64,000 nt of DNA from AWTP1-13 sp033764875 (GTDB lineage: Bacteria; Pseudomonadota; Alphaproteobacteria; Rhizobiales; Hyphomicrobiaceae). This document shows positions 60,288-64,000 of the stretch, piece after piece (the stretch's first letter is position 1; the number at the start of each line of letters is the position of its first letter). The notes under the pieces were generated by a model. That model saw nothing but the letters and a program-made list of their open reading frames with translations, had not been told where the DNA came from and did not search any database. The stretch is taken from contig JANRIO010000094.1 of the NCBI GenBank assembly GCA_033764875.1, forward strand, positions 1 to 64,000, written 5' to 3'. The position numbers and the translations under genes were made by a program.

Positions 60288-61463
60288 TCAGGCCCGCCAG
60301 CCGTAGAGCCAGTCCAGCCCTGCCATCAGGCGCTCGCCCGATGCAGCCGCCATCACGGCGTCGCGCGCCAGCCCCATGGGGCCGGCCAGGTGGTAGATCC
60401 AGCCGTTGCGGCGGCTGGCCTCCTGCACGCGCCGCGCCCGCGCCCGCCGCGCCTCGGAGAAGCTGGCGAGCGCCTCGGCCTCGCGCCCCGTCTCGGCCAG
60501 CAATCCCGCCAGCACGAGGGCGTCCTCGAGCGCCAGCACGCCGCCTTGTGCGAGGTAGGGAAACATCGGGTGCGCGGCGTCGCCGATGAGCCCTGTGCGG
60601 CCGCGCGCCCACGTCGGCAGCTCGTCCATGCGGTTGAGCGACCAGCGCCGCCAGCCGTCGGCGGCGAGCAGCACGTTCGCGAGGCTCTCGTCGAAGGCTG
60701 CCAGGTGCGCGGCGAGCTGCACCCGGTCGGCCTCCGCGTCCCACACGCGCGACTGCCAGGTTTCCTCCGCGATCACCACGGCCGCGATCTCGGCGCCCCC
60801 GCGTACGGGGTAGTGCACGACGTGCGCCTTGGGGCTCAGCCACAGCCCCACCGTGTTCGCCGCGAGCCGGCCGGCCTTGTCCCGCGCCAGCACCACCCGG
60901 CTGGCGCTGGCCCCGGCAAAGCGCGGCGTCACGCCGGGCGCAACCGCCGCGCGCACGGCCGACCACAGGCCGTCCGCGCCGATGAGCGCGGCCCCGGTCT
61001 CGCGCGCACCGTTGCCCGCTGTCGCCTCCACCATCGCGTCCGTTTGGCGGACGCTGCTCACCTCGAAGCCGTTGCGGATCTCGATCAGGTCATGCGTGTC
61101 GGCTGCAGCCTTCAGCGCGCCGTGCAGGTCGGCACGGTGGGCCACCCAGTAGGGCGCTCCGTGCCGTGCCGCGATCCAGGCGCCCAGTGGCAGCGCCGCG
61201 AGCTGCCGGCCCGTGCCGCCGCGGAAGACGTGCACGGCTTCCGGCACGCCCACGTGGGGCGCGAGCAGCGCCGCGACGCCCAGGCTCTCCAGCACGCGCA
61301 CGCCGTTGGGCCCGAGCTGGATGCCGGCTCCCGCCGGGCTGAATTCGGCGCGCCCCTCGAGCACCAGGCTCGCGCGACAGCGCCGGGCAAGCGCAATGGC
61401 AAGCGCCAGCCCGCCGATCCCGCCGCCTGCGATCAGGATGCGTCGGCTGGCAGCCACGGGCAT
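60288..61463 (-). CDS. FAD-dependent monooxygenase (salicylate hydroxylase-like)
   Basis: A 391-residue flavin hydroxylase of the PHBH/UbiH type. ILIAGGGIGGLALAIALARR binds FAD (GxGxxG), GADGLWSAVRAAV is the DG motif and GLIGDAAHPMFPYLAQGG the second FAD motif with GD. LGPNGVRVLESLG is typical of salicylate-hydroxylase-like members. The real substrate is unknown, and no aromatic catabolism genes are near. It stops four bases from the convergent MFS stop. Confidence 0.85.
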   Translation of the reverse strand: MPVAASRRILIAGGGIGGLALAIALARRCRASLVLEGRAEFSPAGAGIQLGPNGVRVLESLGVAALLAPHVGVPEAVHVFRGGTGRQLAALPLGAWIAARHGAPYWVAHRADLHGALKAAADTHDLIEIRNGFEVSSVRQTDAMVEATAGNGARETGAALIGADGLWSAVRAAVAPGVTPRFAGASASRVVLARDKAGRLAANTVGLWLSPKAHVVHYPVRGGAEIAAVVIAEETWQSRVWDAEADRVQLAAHLAAFDESLANVLLAADGWRRWSLNRMDELPTWARGRTGLIGDAAHPMFPYLAQGGVLALEDALVLAGLLAETGREAEALASFSEARRARARRVQEASRRNGWIYHLAGPMGLARDAVMAAASGERLMAGLDWLYGWRA

Positions 61464-61475
61464 GGGTGCGATCCG

Positions 61476-61730
61476 CTATGCGGCCTTCTCTGTATCGGCG
61501 ACGACGAGGCAGCCCTCGGGGTCCGTCTGGTCGGCATCGAGCCGCGCGTCGTAGACGTAGAGCGTCGAGCAGTAGGGGCACAGCACCTGCCCCTCCTGCC
61601 CCATGTCGAGGAACACGTGCGGGTGGTCGAACGGCGGCCGCGCCCCCATGCACTGGAGCTCCTTCACGCCGACGGAGATCTTCTCGACGCCGAGATCGTT
61701 GGCAAGATGCGGGATCAGCGATGCGGCCAT
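61476..61730 (-). CDS. Zinc-finger (CHCC, NDUFS6-like) protein
   Basis: 84 residues. The metal-binding pattern is CMGARPPFDHPHVFLD (Cys then His) followed by VLCPYCSTLYVYD (two Cys), the CHCC zinc finger found in NDUFS6/complex I accessory proteins and their bacterial relatives. It may assist respiratory complex I, as its mitochondrial relative does; in bacteria this is inferred. It lies twelve bases upstream of the monooxygenase gene on the same strand. Confidence 0.88.
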   Translation of the reverse strand: MAASLIPHLANDLGVEKISVGVKELQCMGARPPFDHPHVFLDMGQEGQVLCPYCSTLYVYDARLDADQTDPEGCLVVADTEKAA

Positions 61731-61833
61731 GGAGGATGAGATCAGCTGCTAGCGGTTGCGTTCGAGCGGGCGCGACCATAGCCCGCGCCCGCGCAGGATG
61801 ATAGGGGTGGCCCCGTCGCAGGCCCCAGCCAGG

Positions 61834-62601
61834 ATGTCGCCCGTGGAGATGCATCGTTTCCGCTCCGGATCACTGCAGATTGCCTATGTGGATCAGGGCG
61901 ATGGCGATCCCGTCCTGCTCGTGCACGGCTTCGCCTCCAACATCCGCGCCAACTGGGCCGATCCGGGCTGGATCAGCCTCTTGCGGCGCGAGGGCTATCG
62001 CGTCGTGGCCATCGACAACCGCGGTCACGGGGCGAGCGACAAGCCGCGCGACGTCGCAAGCTACGCCCTCGTCAATATGGTCGAGGATGCCCGTGCCCTG
62101 CTCGACCATTTGGGTCTCGAGCGTGCCGACGTCATGGGCTACTCCATGGGCGCCCGCATTGCGGCCCTGCTCGCCCATCACCACCCGGCGCGCGTGCGCA
62201 GCGCCGTCTTCGGCGGCATGGGGGCCAACATGGTCCGCCCCATGCGTGGCACCGAGGAGATTGCCGCCGCGCTCGAGGCCCCTTCCCTCGACGAGGTGAC
62301 GAGCCCGGTCGGCCGCACCTTCCGCGCCTTTGCCGACAAGACCGGCAGCGACCGGCTGGCCCTTGCCGCCTGCATGCGCGGCTCGCGCGAGCCCATCGGC
62401 GCCGACGTGCTGGGCGCCCTGCGCTGTCCCGTCCTCGTCGCCGTCGGCACCAACGACGACATCGCGGCTCCCGCCGAGGAGCTGGCAAATCTCATTCCCG
62501 GAGCGATGGCTTTGCCGATTCCCGGCCGCGACCATATGCTGGCGGTCGGCGATCGCGTGTACAAGACGGGTGTGGTCGAGTTCCTGCGTCGCCGGCCTTG
62601 A
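61834..62601 (+). CDS. Alpha/beta hydrolase
   Basis: About 255 residues: VLLVHGFASN (oxyanion region), VVAIDNRGHGASDKP, the nucleophile elbow GYSMGAR near residue 107, LVAVGTNDDIAAP (acid) and GRDHMLAVGD (His). All three catalytic residues are present. It resembles the small esterase/dehalogenase-like branch; the substrate is unknown. ATGs at 61834 and 61849 are both possible, and neither has a well-placed ribosome-binding site. It is divergent from the zinc-finger gene and lies 22 bases before the thioesterase gene. Confidence 0.85.
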   Translation: MSPVEMHRFRSGSLQIAYVDQGDGDPVLLVHGFASNIRANWADPGWISLLRREGYRVVAIDNRGHGASDKPRDVASYALVNMVEDARALLDHLGLERADVMGYSMGARIAALLAHHHPARVRSAVFGGMGANMVRPMRGTEEIAAALEAPSLDEVTSPVGRTFRAFADKTGSDRLALAACMRGSREPIGADVLGALRCPVLVAVGTNDDIAAPAEELANLIPGAMALPIPGRDHMLAVGDRVYKTGVVEFLRRRP

Positions 62602-62623
62602 GAGCGCTGAGCTGGAGCCCGAG

Positions 62624-63097
62624 ATGACGCAGACGCAGCCGTCCGCCGCAGCCACCTTCAAGCCGTCGTACGCCGGCTACGCGGTCGCCGCGCAGAGGAT
62701 CTTCGACGGCCAGGGCCTGATGCACACCATCGGGGCCCGGCTCGTGTCCATTGCGCCGGGCGCCTGCAGCATCGAGCTGCCCTATGGCGAGGCCGTCTCC
62801 CAGCAGCACAAGTACTTTCACGGCGGCGCCATCGGCGCCATTGCCGACGTCGCCGCCGGCTGCGCGGCCTTCACGCTGATGCCCGAGGGCAGCGAGGTCT
62901 TGACGGTCGAGTACAAGCTCAACCTGGTCAAGGCCGGCCGCCCGCCGCTTCTGCTCGCCGAGGCCCAGGTGCTGCGTCCGGGCCGGACGCTGACCGTATG
63001 CCGGGCCGAGGTGCACCGCGTCGACGGCGACGTGCGCGAGCTGTGCGCCGTGCTGCAGGCGACCATGATGCGGCTCGATCCGACGGCGCAATCGTGA
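62624..63097 (+). CDS. PaaI family (hotdog-fold) thioesterase
   Basis: 157 residues; a hotdog-fold acyl-CoA thioesterase. QQHKYFHGGAIGAIADVAAGCAA carries the HGG and following acidic residue typical of the PaaI group, followed by LTVEYKLNLVKAGR and AEAQVLRPGRTLTVCRAEV. GGAG lies seven bases before the ATG at 62624. The preceding hydrolase ends 22 bases upstream, so a two-gene operon is likely. Substrate unknown. Confidence 0.88.
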   Translation: MTQTQPSAAATFKPSYAGYAVAAQRIFDGQGLMHTIGARLVSIAPGACSIELPYGEAVSQQHKYFHGGAIGAIADVAAGCAAFTLMPEGSEVLTVEYKLNLVKAGRPPLLLAEAQVLRPGRTLTVCRAEVHRVDGDVRELCAVLQATMMRLDPTAQS

Positions 63098-63516
63098 GCC
63101 TGCCGAAGTCGCGGGAGCTCAGCCGGTGGGGAGACGGGCGCGCAAGGCTCTTGCGCAATCTGGCGAAGGCGTGATCGGACGGTCCGTCCGGACAGCACAA
63201 GGCTCCCACAAGACCGACGCTGAAACCCAGAAGGACAAACCGCGGGGAATGTCACAGGTCCCAGGCGCTGGCGAAATGCGGGAGCCGTTGGCTTACGCAC
63301 TGCTACGCGACAAAGGTTACGCTACGCGGACTCTACTCGAAAGCAACACACGCGGTACGCATACTCTCTGACGCCCCCACGATAGCAGTCGCTACAACCC
63401 GCGTCCGCTGCCCTCATCTGAGCTGTGGAAAAGGCGCGCGTTCTGCATGCCTTGGCGCCGGCAGATGTCCGCTTCGTGACTTCTCAGCCGGCGCCCGGCG
63501 TGGCAGTCTTCAGGTC
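63098..63516. other. Non-coding stretch before the DUF1194 gene
   Basis: 419 bases. A frame at 63126-63371 is open but basic and low-complexity, without ribosome-binding site or recognisable domain. The segment 63290-63370 has a run of TACGC-like words. No hairpin terminator with a T-run was found. Confidence 0.4.
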
Positions 63517-64000
63517 ATGCGCAGCGTCCGATTGCCGTTGATCCTGTTGGCGGTTTTGCTCCTGCTGGCGAGCTGGGCGCCGCCACGCCTCCGCGCCCAG
63601 GAGAAACCGGTCGACCTTGAGCTGGTGCTTGCCGTCGACGTCTCCCTGTCCATGGATCTCGACGAGCAGCGGCTGCAGCGGGAGGGCTACGTGCAGGCCT
63701 TCCGCGATCCCGAGGTCATCAAGTCGATCGCCGCCGGTCCGTCCGGCCGCATCGCCGTCACCTACGTCGAATGGGCGGGGCCCGCCAATCAGCTCGTTGT
63801 GCTGCCCTGGATGATCATCGACGGGGCGGCCGCCGCGCAGGAGTTCAGCCGCCGGCTCGAGCAGGCGGGTATCTCCCGGGCGCGCATGACGTCCATCTCG
63901 AGCGCGCTCGAGTTCTCCGGCGGGCTGTTTGCGGAGAGCGGCGTGCGCGGCCTGCGCCGCGTCATCGACGTGTCCGGGGATGGGCCCAACAACGCCGGCG
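63517..64000 (+). CDS. DUF1194 (von Willebrand A-like) secreted protein, truncated by the window end
   Basis: Open from the ATG at 63517 to the last base. A signal peptide covers residues 1-28 (leucine-rich, ending LRAQ). It is followed by a vWA-like domain with the MIDAS start LVLAVDVSLSMD (DxSxS), ITYVEWAGP-like strand RIAVTYVEWAGPANQ, and RVIDVSGDGPNN with the third metal residue. This pattern is the DUF1194 family, whose function is unknown. The C-terminus lies outside the window. Confidence 0.88.
   Translation, partial: MRSVRLPLILLAVLLLLASWAPPRLRAQEKPVDLELVLAVDVSLSMDLDEQRLQREGYVQAFRDPEVIKSIAAGPSGRIAVTYVEWAGPANQLVVLPWMIIDGAAAAQEFSRRLEQAGISRARMTSISSALEFSGGLFAESGVRGLRRVIDVSGDGPNNAG

Noticed and set aside
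63126..63371. An 81-codon plus-strand frame after the PaaI thioesterase
   Set aside because: No ribosome-binding site, low-complexity basic composition, no domain; kept as non-coding.
1..64000. CRISPR arrays, tRNA or rRNA genes, insertion sequences, phage genes
   Set aside because: None seen: no regularly spaced repeats, no cloverleaf-like segments with TTCGA-type loops in the intergenic regions, and no transposase or integrase motifs in any frame read.

Overview
The window is about 68% GC chromosomal DNA from an alphaproteobacterium, most likely of the order Hyphomicrobiales (Rhizobiales). Indicators are a gcrA cell-cycle gene, a Caulobacter-style cpa/tad pilus locus, a bactofilin with a CtrA-type box, a 47-codon aa3 oxidase subunit IV gene, a class A RNase P RNA and a phoR-phoU-phoB cluster. 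The genus cannot be named from the sequence. No tRNA, rRNA, prophage, insertion sequence or CRISPR array was seen. The accessory content is small: a few palindromic intergenic repeats and one decayed gene.

Layout. 1-11 kb: galU and galE (divergent), a lytic transglycosylase, a DUF459 protein, malate synthase G, a 3-hydroxyisobutyryl-CoA hydrolase, a DjlA-like co-chaperone overlapping an amidase gene, a DMT exporter, then rnpB. 11.5-23 kb: a TetR regulator and the Tad pilus locus, with two TadE-like pseudopilin genes and a stand-alone CpaC N-terminal domain on the minus strand and cpaA-B-C-D-E-F-tadB-tadC on the plus strand. 23-33.5 kb: a bactofilin, a long-tailed rpsU, an alpha/beta hydrolase, the pnt transhydrogenase operon, the tiny cox subunit IV gene, an APH-like kinase, a marR-MFS pair and a fusion of a lysine-less lipoyl fold with an FHA domain. 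33.8-39 kb: tandem flagellins, an ATP-grasp-like gene and a periplasmic sulfite oxidase. 39-42.6 kb: an argD-argF-hslO operon. 42.8-49 kb: a diguanylate cyclase, gcrA, and phoB/phoU/phoR with a pstB relic. 49-64 kb: a Lon-like protease with an unrecognised partner, mmcB, a flavoprotein, rnd, nadD-rsfS-rlmH, thiS-thiG-thiE, an LplT-like MFS gene, a monooxygenase, a zinc-finger protein, an alpha/beta hydrolase, a PaaI thioesterase and a truncated DUF1194 gene.

The most notable signal lies upstream of argD (42468-42629, minus strand). A TTGACA-17-CATAAG promoter would start transcription at, or within a base or two of, the ATG of a 25-codon peptide that contains eight arginines. The peptide gene is followed by a GC hairpin with a T-run just before argD. 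This has the architecture of a ribosome-mediated arginine attenuator, resembling the leaderless trpL attenuator described in Sinorhizobium. At the 3' end of the same operon, the argF-hslO junction can fold into two mutually exclusive hairpins, one of which buries the hslO ribosome-binding site. Other items worth a second look are the lipoyl-like/FHA fusion with Glu in place of the lipoyl lysine, the decayed pstB that marks loss of pstSCAB between phoR and phoU, the CtrA-type boxes ahead of the bactofilin and cpaB, and the repeat-bearing tail of ribosomal protein S21.
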